NCBI RefSeq assembly: GCF_000472445.1 | Contig: NZ_AXAJ01000015.1 | Span: forward strand, 1 to 64,000 | Reading direction: 5' to 3' | Source: Burkholderia sp. WSM2230 | GTDB taxonomy: Bacteria > Pseudomonadota > Gammaproteobacteria > Burkholderiales > Burkholderiaceae | DNA: 64,000 nucleotides | Part shown: positions 45,301 through 51,542 of the stretch, piece by piece | How positions within the stretch are numbered: the first letter of the stretch is position 1 | Layout of the letters: each line of letters begins with the position of its first letter | Notes under the pieces: generated by a model | Database searches by the model: none | Told to the model about the DNA's origin: nothing | What the model saw: the letters and a program-made list of their open reading frames with translations, nothing else | Position numbers and translations under genes: made by a program

Positions 45301-45825
45301 GCGATGCGGCGAATCGAAACGGAAGCCGCCGATACCCGCGTCAGCGAGCGCCAGAAGCTGCTGTGTCCACCAGTCGGCGAGCGCGGCACGCGTACCGGCA
45401 TCGCTGAAGTTCGCGTAGGCGACGTTGTCCTCGCGATGGACATGACGCGGATCGAGACGGGCCTCTTCTGTTTCCAGCGGATGGAACCAGTCCGCGTGCT
45501 CGGCATAGAGCGCGCCATCGGCGGCGACGCGGTCGATCACCAGATCGGCCAGCAAGGTCAGGCCATGTCGACGTGCCTCGTCCGCGAGCGTGCGGAGCGC
45601 GTCACCGGCGGACTGCTGCGCTTCGAACGCCGGATGCAGGCGCGCATGGTTGCCGACCACCTGACCATGACTCGCCCGGCCCGGCTCGAAGAGGCTGCCG
45701 ATCAGCGCGTGATCGAAGCCGAGCGCGGCCGCGTGAGCGAACTGCGCAGGCCACGCGTCAAGCGGACCAACCAGAGGCGAATGAAAAAAATAGATCCGCG
45801 GCGCGTACCCTTTTGGAGGTTCCAT
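42373..45825 (-). CDS. glgE: Alpha-1,4-glucan:maltose-1-phosphate maltosyltransferase with extra N-terminal GH13-like module
   Basis: GlgE extends alpha-1,4-glucan with maltosyl units from maltose-1-phosphate. The 1150 residues are far longer than actinobacterial GlgE (about 660-700). Residues from about 465 onward are a complete GlgE: a DUF3416-type N-domain (RVAIESVMPSVDNGRFAAKR), then GH13 with GLEIALDFAIQCSPDHPWLK, nucleophile in VHIFRVDNPHTKPLPFW, FLAEAFTRPRMMNRLGKIGF and the NTPDINPRHL segment. Residues 1-436 form a second GH13-like barrel with eroded motifs: DLVIDR (94-99) replaces DxxxNH, Asp171 is kept in GFRFDSPHR, and FLAATPG (197-203) lacks the acid/base Glu. It is first in the array; GGAAA lies 7 nt before its ATG. 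Confidence 0.95.
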   Translation of the reverse strand: MEPPKGYAPRIYFFHSPLVGPLDAWPAQFAHAAALGFDHALIGSLFEPGRASHGQVVGNHARLHPAFEAQQSAGDALRTLADEARRHGLTLLADLVIDRVAADGALYAEHADWFHPLETEEARLDPRHVHREDNVAYANFSDAGTRAALADWWTQQLLALADAGIGGFRFDSPHRVPTDFWRQLRDAVRDAHPEVRFLAATPGLARSDLPGLEGAGFDSVFSSVRWWDYRASWMVEEHAALARIGGPIAFPEAPYGTRLAAELSDPHDSSVVERAYRRALFTASAVGTGWMMPMGFEYGVSEPMSQTRGDASQFALACQAKRFDLSQSITLANELARNVKALQVNGELRPLSGPGAPAAVLLRADQPDMRDAGEAVLIAINPELSAAVRVDPARFLAGVPGNFTRFVPLDAHCRASPAALAPFTLAPGAVRLFQAVTEKPICLAPPIDKANSKRSGRKTVLEAINAPRVAIESVMPSVDNGRFAAKRSVGERAEISAAIFAEGHDKIAAAVLWRAADENTWHEVLMSPAQPAGLDIWKARIPLERMGRHEFTVIAWRDDFASLVEHVEKKLKASQTVEIELDEAAHLFALVLAEVETAEGADKAPLEQIVTQFKKADDQAKLKLLLDPATAKAMTAARHRPFLSRDPVTYKIDAERTAARFASWYEIFPRSMSDDESRHGTFADVTKKLPRIRDMGFDVLYFPPIHPIGVTNRKGRNNTLNAQSGDVGSPYAIGAAEGGHTAVHPQLGTLDDFKAMLAAAHAHGLEIALDFAIQCSPDHPWLKEHPTWFAWRPDGTLRYAENPPKKYQDIVNPDFYAHDAKPDLWLALRDVILFWIEAGVHIFRVDNPHTKPLPFWEWMINDVRSRYPDTIFLAEAFTRPRMMNRLGKIGFSQSYTYFTWRESKRDFIDYLTDLTQTGARDFYRPNFFVNTPDINPRHLQSQGRTGFLIRAALASTLAGLWGVYSGFELCEAAALPNSEEYLDSEKYQLRAWDWNRPGNIMAEITALNRIRRANPALQTHLGLTFLPAHNENILFFEKATEARDNVIVVAINLDPFNEQGADIELSWETFQKWSLHDHGGLEVTDQMTGARFDWHGRWQHVRLGPGQPFSIWRIAPLGGLPAERPDEADSDPTGALHADAGNPTPTEGAI

Positions 45826-46259
45826 CGGTCGTTTCCAGATTTGTCCTGCTGCGGTGTGGATGCAATTGGCATGCGATCACAGCGCTCATTGGGCTTCCAG
45901 AGCCGGCTGCCGCGCGATCCGTGGACTGACGGCGCGTACTTGGTCAATGTAGTGCAAAGATCGTCACGCCGCTGGCCAGTTACGGATGCCTCGCCGCCAG
46001 GCGTCGCGACAGAGGCCGGCCAGAACGTCTGCGGAAGTCAGCAAAGCCTGTGCCCGTCAGGTCGGCGTAACGGCGTTTGGAGCAGCGAGTGTCTCAAAGG
46101 AAGCGTTGTGGCGGGCGGCCGCGCGCGGCGCTGCTGGATGGCGCGAGCCCGTGTAAAACGGGCTGCGATGGTCCGCGTTTTACACGGGACGCGGCGTGAC
46201 CGAAGGTCGGTTGTCACGCAGTTGTCAGCTAACGCGACGCTGCGGCCTCACCGCGAAAA
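45826..46259. promoter_or_regulatory. 434-bp region upstream of glgE
   Basis: No gene is recognisable here. The promoter of the glgE-to-treY array must lie in the part near 45826, but no convincing sigma-70 -35/-10 pair is visible on the minus strand. The most striking element is a perfect 13-bp inverted repeat at 46148-46188, listed separately. Confidence 0.45.
46148..46188. repeat. Perfect 13-bp inverted repeat, 15-bp spacer
   Basis: CCCGTGTAAAACG (46148-46160) and CGTTTTACACGGG (46176-46188) flank 15 bp. It lies 72 bp past the DUF1345 stop and 323 bp before glgE. No T-run follows on either strand, so a protein-binding site or an RNA hairpin is more likely than a classical terminator. Confidence 0.85.
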
Positions 46260-46922
46260 TCACGAGCCGAGCAAGCCTGCCGCGATGTTCACGCACAAGC
46301 CGAGCACCGCGACGTTGAAATAGAACGACAGGATGGATTGCGCGAGCGCGGCGCGGCGAATGGTGCGCGAGCGGAGCACGACATCCGACGTCTGTGAAGC
46401 GACAGCGATAGTGAACGAGAAGTACAGGAAGTCCCAATAGTCCGGCGTTAGCGACTGATCGGGAAACAGAAGCGGCGTTTCCTGAACGCCGGTATCGTAG
46501 TAAAGCCGCGCGTAGTGCAGCGTGAAGATGGTGGGAATCATGAACCACGCGCCGATCAGCGTCAGTCCCGTCAGCGTGTAATGCCATACCGTCGACGCAC
46601 CTGCCGTGCCCTTCGCCGAAGCGAGTTCAAGCACGATCGCGGCAATGCTCGCAATCGTGGCCACGCAGATCATGAACAGCACGACGCCCGCGTTTTCGTC
46701 GTCGCGGCGGGCGGAATCGCGCACGCGGTGCTCGTCGGCGGCGGCCATGTGCACCCAGATCAACGCGAGATAACTCCATACCGTGGTGTCCCAGCCCACC
46801 AGCACACGGACCATCGGCCGCATATGTTGCGGCATCAACACCGCTGCGACGACGCCGAAGGCGAGCGCGATCAGCATGCGCGGACGGTTGCGAAGCGTTT
46901 GCGGATAGTATTTTGTGAACAT
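46260..46922 (-). CDS. DUF1345 membrane protein
   Basis: A 220-residue inner-membrane protein with about six spans (near 14-31, 46-62, 76-100, 108-133, 152-174 and 190-216). The stretch DFLYFSFTIAVASQTSDV is the conserved core of DUF1345, where a pore-loop-like element has been suggested by resemblance to ion channels; function is unknown. I use the ATG at 46922 (MFTKYYPQTLRNRPRML), the family start, rather than the upstream in-frame ATG at 47297, whose product would be an unrelated basic extension. No clear ribosome-binding site is visible. It is transcribed away from the phosphatase gene. Confidence 0.83.
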   Translation of the reverse strand: MFTKYYPQTLRNRPRMLIALAFGVVAAVLMPQHMRPMVRVLVGWDTTVWSYLALIWVHMAAADEHRVRDSARRDDENAGVVLFMICVATIASIAAIVLELASAKGTAGASTVWHYTLTGLTLIGAWFMIPTIFTLHYARLYYDTGVQETPLLFPDQSLTPDYWDFLYFSFTIAVASQTSDVVLRSRTIRRAALAQSILSFYFNVAVLGLCVNIAAGLLGS

Positions 46923-47323
46923 GAAATGGACAGTGAGGCGCCGAGTGTCGCGAATTCTACGCGTGCGCCGCGCACCATTCGCGAGCGGCGCAGCACACGC
47001 ATAGTGTTCCGCAACGGCCTTGCCAATGCCTTTCAATCGAATGGCGATTGCAGGCGCGAGTGTTGTGTGCGCAACTTCGCTCGCCGCCTGGCGTCGAATT
47101 CGTTTATCGGTGCATGCGCGCGAGGCGGCGCACCTTCCCGCACAAGCTGGATTAGCGGATCGCGAAGCCAGCAAGGACGGCCCTTCACGATGGCTATTTG
47201 CGGCAAGATTTGCCCGCAAAGGCGCGGTTTTCGCGTGATTCTGTGTCAATTTTTCGCGTTCTATCGTCGCGCTACGAGAGGCAGCGCGCATACCCATCGG
47301 ACATTGCGCATTATCATGAGCTT
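46923..47323. promoter_or_regulatory. 401-bp divergent intergenic region
   Basis: Separates the DUF1345 gene (-) and the phosphatase gene (+). It is slightly less GC-rich near 47225-47270, where TGTCAATTTTTCGCG occurs, the likeliest promoter zone for the phosphatase. I see no conserved reading frame, strong hairpin or recognisable operator. Confidence 0.4.
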
Positions 47324-48061
47324 ATGGCTTCCGTACTCGATACCTCTGTTTTGCATCATCCGGCCAACCGGAGCGGCCGCGACTTCGTAGTCGGCGACTT
47401 GCACGGTTGTGTCGATGCATTGCGCTATCTGCTTCGCCTCGTTTCGTTCGACCCGGCTTGCGACCGGCTGTTTTCGGTCGGCGATCTGGTGGATCGCGGC
47501 GAGCATTCCGAGCAGGCGCTGGCGTTGCTCGACAAGCCGTGGTTCTTCGCAGTGCTCGGCAATCACGAAGACGCGCTCTGCGCGGTCGCGGATGGCCGCT
47601 TGCGGCGTCAGTGGTGGTATGGCATTGGCGGTGCGTGGGCGGCCAATCTGCCCGACGAGAGCCTGCGCCGCTATGCAGAGCGGCTGCGCACTTTGCCGCT
47701 TGCTCGCGTAGTGGGAAGCGGGCCGGAGCGCTTCAATGTTCTGCACGCCGAATTCTTCGGCACTGACGCCGAGCTCGACGCCGGCAATTTCTCCGCCGAA
47801 ACGCGTCAGCAAATGCTGTGGGGACGCGAGCTCGCAATGGGTAATGGCGATCCGCAACGGCAACGCGGTTTGTCGCTGACTTACTGCGGCCATACGCCGA
47901 TGCGCGACATCAGGCAGATCGGCTCGCAGGTGTTCATCGACACCGGCGCGTTCGGGCCAGGCGGCAGGCTGACGCTCGTCGAGCCGAGGGCGCTGCGGCG
48001 CTGGTCCATTTCCGTTGAAGAAGCGCGCGCGGAAGGCGCTGCGGCGCTGGCGCTGCCCTGA
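47324..48061 (+). CDS. PPP-family metallophosphoesterase (PrpA-like Ser/Thr phosphatase)
   Basis: A 245-residue phosphatase of the lambda/PrpA type. All PPP motifs are present: GDLHGCVDAL, SVGDLVDRGEHS, VLGNHEDAL, the mid-domain His in LHAEFF and YCGHTPMRDI. These ligate two metal ions (usually Mn2+). Substrates could be phosphoproteins or small phosphate diesters. The ATG at 47324 (MASVLDTSVLHHP) is preferred over the upstream open frame from 47198. No kinase gene is adjacent, so its pathway cannot be told from context. Confidence 0.88.
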   Translation: MASVLDTSVLHHPANRSGRDFVVGDLHGCVDALRYLLRLVSFDPACDRLFSVGDLVDRGEHSEQALALLDKPWFFAVLGNHEDALCAVADGRLRRQWWYGIGGAWAANLPDESLRRYAERLRTLPLARVVGSGPERFNVLHAEFFGTDAELDAGNFSAETRQQMLWGRELAMGNGDPQRQRGLSLTYCGHTPMRDIRQIGSQVFIDTGAFGPGGRLTLVEPRALRRWSISVEEARAEGAAALALP

Positions 48062-48099
48062 TTCGGCGCTACCTTGATGCCGCGCTGCTCAAGACGCTG

Positions 48100-48801
48100 T
48101 CAGCCGACCTGGCTCAATTCGAACACCATATCCACGCTGGTGCCGTTCCAGTTGTATTCCAGATAGGCAGCGTGATGACAGTCGCGCAGCAGCGTTGTCC
48201 TGAAAGCCGCGAGACATTCGCCCTCAGGGTCGCGCACCGACGGATATGCAATGCCCGGCGCTCCCGCTTCGCGCACCGCGCGTCCGAGCGACTGGCCGGG
48301 GAGATAGTCGTCCGGTGAGAGCACCGCGAGGTCCAGCTTCGGATCGCCGCGCAGGTCCACCACTTCGCCTTGCGCCACCACCGTGTAGAGACGCATCTGT
48401 TGGCGCATGGGCGGCTCGGCGGTAGCTTCCATGAATTTGCCCGTGTGATAGCGCGTTTCGGCGATGGCGGTCGCGCGCGAGCGGGCGCAATAAAACACGC
48501 CGTACGTGCCGTCGGAAAAGCGGCTGCCAAGCGGATTCAGATGCGTGAGCGCGGCCATGATCGGTCCAAAGCCCGGCCCGAAACGGCGTTCTTCGCGCGG
48601 CACGAGGTCGAGTTCGCCAACTTCGGTGCGAAGCCGGTCGTTGGTCATTGCTTCGAGCGCGTACAGCGCGTCGAAATCTTCCGCCGATGCGACCCGGTCG
48701 AACAGATTGACGGCCGGAAAGCGTGTGGGAATCACGCGATACGCGGGCGACCAGTCCAGTGGCGCGCTGCGCCAGCGGTCCTGCCAATGCGGTTCTGTCA
48801 C
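48100..48801 (-). CDS. RES-domain toxin
   Basis: A 233-residue RES-family protein, the toxin of Xre/RES toxin-antitoxin modules, which in characterised cases degrades or modifies NAD+. The family residues are visible: Arg in PAYRVIPTRFP, GSRFSDGTYGVFYCARS with the Arg/Ser, and Glu in ATAIAETRYHTGKFM. The start codon overlaps the stop of the upstream antitoxin by 4 nt, standard for such pairs. At 233 residues it is longer than the shortest RES toxins (about 150), with an extra N-terminal part (1-75). Toxicity is inferred from family and pairing. Confidence 0.9.
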   Translation of the reverse strand: MTEPHWQDRWRSAPLDWSPAYRVIPTRFPAVNLFDRVASAEDFDALYALEAMTNDRLRTEVGELDLVPREERRFGPGFGPIMAALTHLNPLGSRFSDGTYGVFYCARSRATAIAETRYHTGKFMEATAEPPMRQQMRLYTVVAQGEVVDLRGDPKLDLAVLSPDDYLPGQSLGRAVREAGAPGIAYPSVRDPEGECLAAFRTTLLRDCHHAAYLEYNWNGTSVDMVFELSQVG

Positions 48802-49235
48802 GCCCAGCCGCCTCGCATTGCGTCGAGATACTGGCGCACGGCCACGAGGTCGCTGATGTTGCCGGCCAGCATGCGGTCCAGCGCGCGGCGGCCGCCGAAC
48901 GGCGGCGCGCTATTGGGACGCTTGATCCAACTATCTGCGGCACTGGGTTGCGGCAGGAGAATTTGCAGCGCCTTGTAAATACCGAGCAGCAGCGACAGAC
49001 GCTCCAGCGTGTCGCGACCGAGGCGCGCGGTTTCCGGCGCCGACTTCCATTTAAAGTAAGTCGAGCGGCCTGGCTCGCCGAGCAGGACGATCTGCTCCTC
49101 GGCGCTCAGGTCCCAGTCTCGTGCGATGTTGAAGAACGCGCGCAAACCGGCCGCGGACATTTCCGCAAACGAGGGTTCAGCAAGTGGCCGGCGAACTGGC
49201 GCTGCAGACTGGGTGACACGGGCGGCGTGAGCCAT
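48798..49235 (-). CDS. Xre/MbcA/ParS-type antitoxin (DUF2384)
   Basis: A 145-residue partner of the RES toxin. It has an N-terminal helix-turn-helix-like region (about 35-65; WDLSAEEQIVLLGEPGRSTYFKW) and a C-terminal antitoxin_2/DUF2384 toxin-binding domain (about 75-140; LERLSLLLGIYKALQILL and RMLAGNISDLVAVRQYLDAM). The last residues overlap the toxin start by 4 nt. An imperfect palindrome 8 bp upstream of its ATG overlaps a TATAAG -10-like box, consistent with autorepression. Confidence 0.9.
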   Translation of the reverse strand: MAHAARVTQSAAPVRRPLAEPSFAEMSAAGLRAFFNIARDWDLSAEEQIVLLGEPGRSTYFKWKSAPETARLGRDTLERLSLLLGIYKALQILLPQPSAADSWIKRPNSAPPFGGRRALDRMLAGNISDLVAVRQYLDAMRGGWA

Positions 49236-49242
49236 GATGGGG

Positions 49243-49262
49243 TAAGTCCTTATATGTACTTA
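49243..49262 (-). promoter_or_regulatory. Palindromic operator/promoter of the toxin-antitoxin operon
   Basis: TAAGTCC-TTATA-TGTACTTA-like 20-bp imperfect palindrome (arms match at 6 of 7 positions) that on the minus strand contains TATAAG, a plausible -10. Such overlap is what autoregulation by the antitoxin would need. Confidence 0.5.
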
Positions 49263-49301
49263 TTGCCTATGCTAGTCCAATTTCGGATTTTTGCAAGGGA
49301 A

Positions 49302-49307
49302 TATAAT
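49302..49307 (+). promoter_or_regulatory. Probable -10 of the Lys/Ala-rich secreted protein gene
   Basis: Perfect TATAAT, 41 nt before the ATG at 49349; no good -35 (AATTTC at the expected place). Confidence 0.5.
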
Positions 49308-49348
49308 CCCGGCTCGCCAGAAAGCAAAAGATTTTGGGAGTTCAGCAG

Positions 49349-49936
49349 ATGTGGTTTCGAGCAGCAGCAACGGCGGTGGCGGTGTGGTGCGTCTCCAGCG
49401 CAGCAATGGCTAACGGTTATGCGGAAGTGTGGAATCCGCCTGAAGCCGCCGCGCATGCGAGGCATGGCGCAGTGAAGCGGCCAGCGGCAAAGCCGGCAAC
49501 GAAGGTGACGGCGAAAAATGCGGGCAAGCATGGGGTTTCTGTAGCAAAGGCGAAGCGGGCCACGCGCGATGGCATCGGGCATGCGGCGACCGCGGGGGCT
49601 AAAGGAACCAGGGGGACTGTCGGGACTGCGGCGGTGGCGGGCGGTAACGCGAAGTCAAGCGCCGCTCGGGTCGCGCAAGGGAAGACAGCCCACGCGCAAA
49701 TCGTCCGGACGAAGCCGGGCCAGGCCAAGGCCGTGCATGCCGACATCGCGCAAGGTCATGCTGCGCATGGCGATGCACTGAAGCGCGCCGGGACGGGCAA
49801 AGGCGCGGCTACCCAGCCGGCGCCCGCGGAGCCGGACCCGCGGACGCTCTCCGCGAACGCCGGCGCCGAGCAGGCGGACGCCGCGACGAATCCGGCGACC
49901 GCGCGCAGCGGCTCTCTCCCGCCGATCCTGCACTGA
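49349..49936 (+). CDS. Hypothetical secreted Lys/Ala/His-rich protein
   Basis: I do not recognise a family. The 195-residue product has a clear Sec signal peptide (FRAAATAVAVWCVSSAAMA, cleavage before NGYAEVW) and then a low-complexity, basic mature part dominated by Ala, Lys, Gly, His and Thr with repeated KPATK, AKNAGK, VAKAKR and GKTAHAQ-like motifs, resembling histone-H1/AlgP-like tails. The final 40 residues turn acidic/Pro-rich. GGGAG lies 8 nt before the ATG. It is monocistronic between the antitoxin gene (divergent) and a minisatellite. A DNA- or polyanion-binding or envelope role is possible but unproven. Confidence 0.65.
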   Translation: MWFRAAATAVAVWCVSSAAMANGYAEVWNPPEAAAHARHGAVKRPAAKPATKVTAKNAGKHGVSVAKAKRATRDGIGHAATAGAKGTRGTVGTAAVAGGNAKSSAARVAQGKTAHAQIVRTKPGQAKAVHADIAQGHAAHGDALKRAGTGKGAATQPAPAEPDPRTLSANAGAEQADAATNPATARSGSLPPILH

Positions 49937-49999
49937 GCGGGAAAAGCGCTGGCTGAAGCGGGCGGTTTCACTTTGCGATCCGCGCGATGGTCCGCCGTT

Positions 50000-50087
50000 C
50001 GTTCGCCGCTCGTTCGCCGCTCGTTCGTCGCTCGTTCGTCGCTCGTTCGTCGCTCATTCGCCGCTCGTTCGCCGCTCGTTCGCCGCT
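50000..50087. repeat. 11-bp minisatellite, eight copies
   Basis: Eight head-to-tail copies of CRTTCGYCGCT (50000-50087) with only two variable positions; copies 3-5 have T and the rest C at position 7, copy 6 has A at position 2. The array ends at the stop codon of the LysR gene. The unit length is not a multiple of three. Confidence 0.95.
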
Positions 50088-50938
50088 CATCCACCCGCCA
50101 ACCCGCTGGTCACCAGCCGCAGCGTTTGCTTCGAACGCTCGTCGCGCACGCGCGAGTGCAGCGTCACCTGCGATTGCGGCAACGACGGCAACCCAAGCCG
50201 CGCGCCGACATCGATCAAACCGCGCGGCACCACTCTGCGCGCCAGCGGCGACACCGCGAGCCCTGCCGCCACCGCCGCGCCCACGGCCGCCACGCCGCCG
50301 CCGACGAACACCTCCTGCCACGCAACCGACGCATCCGCGAGCGTCCGCAAGGCCACGTCGCGCACATTGCACGGTGGGCTCAACAGCGCGAGCGCCAACG
50401 GCTCGCCGACGCGCGGCAGCCACGTCGGCGTGGCGAGCCAGCCGAGCGGCTCGCTGAACAGCACTTCTGCGTCGTCGCGCGGCGGCGCGTCCGCACCGTG
50501 GCGGACGATCACGGCGTCCAGCCGGCGCTCGTCGAATTGGGCCAGCAATGCAGCCGATGTGCCGAGGTGCAGTTCGACCACCAGCGTCGGGTCGTGCGCA
50601 TTCAGGCGCGCCAGCAAATGCGGCAGGTCACGCCCGGCGACATGCTCGCTCAGGCCGAGCGCCAGCCGCCGGCGTTCCACCGACAACGCGCCCAGCGCGC
50701 GTTCATGCGCGTTCAGCAGTTCGCGTGCGGCGCTGAGAAACGCCTTGCCGTCGACGGAAAGGCGCACGACCCGCGGCGTGCGCTCGAGCAACTGCTTGCC
50801 CAGATGCGCTTCCAGCCGCTTGAGTTTCAGGCTTACGGCGGATTGTGTGGTGTCGAGCGCGTCGGCGGCGCGCGTGAAGCTGCACAGGTCTGCGACGAGC
50901 ACGAAGGCGCGGACGGCGTCCAGATCGAGCACTTTCAT
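50087..50938 (-). CDS. LysR-family transcriptional regulator
   Basis: A 283-residue LysR protein: N-terminal winged helix (LDLDAVRAFVLVADLCSFTRAADALDTTQ..SLKLKRLEAHLG, residues 4-50) and a periplasmic-binding-like effector domain (about 90-280). It diverges from a tautomerase gene with 99 bp between start codons, which suggests it controls that gene. Its stop codon touches an 11-bp minisatellite, so the C-terminal end could vary between strains. The effector is unknown. Confidence 0.92.
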   Translation of the reverse strand: MKVLDLDAVRAFVLVADLCSFTRAADALDTTQSAVSLKLKRLEAHLGKQLLERTPRVVRLSVDGKAFLSAARELLNAHERALGALSVERRRLALGLSEHVAGRDLPHLLARLNAHDPTLVVELHLGTSAALLAQFDERRLDAVIVRHGADAPPRDDAEVLFSEPLGWLATPTWLPRVGEPLALALLSPPCNVRDVALRTLADASVAWQEVFVGGGVAAVGAAVAAGLAVSPLARRVVPRGLIDVGARLGLPSLPQSQVTLHSRVRDERSKQTLRLVTSGLAGG

Positions 50939-50971
50939 TTCAATTCAACATAGATGAAATAGCGATAGATG
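50937..50971. promoter_or_regulatory. Putative LysR-binding region
   Basis: ATTTCA (50937-50942) and TGAAAT (50955-50960) form an inverted repeat with a 12-bp spacer overlapping the lysR start, and ATAGATG occurs twice (50950-50956 and 50965-50971), 15 bp apart. This suits a LysR operator in a divergent promoter. Confidence 0.45.
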
Positions 50972-51037
50972 TCTGTTAATTATGACTGACGCCGCCTAGG
51001 CTGTGCGCATGCATTCACCACTTCAAAGGAGAACGTC

Positions 51038-51421
51038 ATGCCTTTTACCCGCATCGCTTTGCGCGCCGGTAAACCCGTCGAATACCGCAAGGCGCTCACG
51101 GAGAGCATCCAGCGCGCGCTCGTCGCTACCTTCAACGTGCCGAAGGACGACATCTTCATGCTGATCACCGAGCACGAGGCTGGCAATTTTGTGTATGACA
51201 ACCAGTATCTGGACGTCCAGCGGACAGATGACCTCGTGATGATCCAGATCACCGTGAGCAACACCCGTACGATCGAGCAGAAGAAGGCGCTCTATCAGCG
51301 CATGGTGGGCGAGTTGCACGAGTCGCCGGGCTTGCGGCGAGAGGACGTGCTGATCAACCTTGTCGAAGTGCTGAAGGAGAACTGGTCGTTCGGCAATGGG
51401 ATTGCGCAGTACGCGGTTTAA
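51038..51421 (+). CDS. Tautomerase-superfamily protein
   Basis: A 127-residue member of the tautomerase superfamily (tautomerase_2/YrdN-like). After Met removal, Pro1 (MPFTRIALRAGKP) would be the catalytic base. DDIFMLITEHEAGNFVYD and TIEQKKALYQRMV match the family. Length fits fused 4-oxalocrotonate tautomerase-like proteins that isomerise or dehalogenate small unsaturated acids; the substrate cannot be told. A GGAG ribosome-binding site precedes the ATG. It is divergent from the LysR gene and probably its target. Confidence 0.85.
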   Translation: MPFTRIALRAGKPVEYRKALTESIQRALVATFNVPKDDIFMLITEHEAGNFVYDNQYLDVQRTDDLVMIQITVSNTRTIEQKKALYQRMVGELHESPGLRREDVLINLVEVLKENWSFGNGIAQYAV

Positions 51422-51542
51422 GCGGCGAGACTTCTATCCTCCAGTCGCGGCGCCGCCGAGGGGATCCCCTGCTCGCGGCCCGCGGGCCGGTCGCTATAAT
51501 GGTTCGCTCTCCTTGATCATTCATTAGCCGAGCGCGCCAGCC

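Noticed and set aside
43279..46323. A 1014-codon open frame opposite glgE
   Set aside because: It is the mirror of a GC-rich, strongly codon-biased gene; its product is Arg/His-rich, shows no domain, and glgE is certain on the other strand.
46261..47297. 345-codon version of the DUF1345 gene starting at 47297
   Set aside because: The first 125 residues are basic and unconserved, with the membrane protein proper beginning at the ATG at 46922.
50000..50089. Possible CRISPR array
   Set aside because: Units are 11 bp and contiguous with no spacers, and there are no cas genes.
49756..50423. Long frames reading through the 11-bp repeat array
   Set aside because: They exist because the repeat unit has no stop in these frames; products are repetitive Glu/Arg/Thr strings with no homology to recognise.
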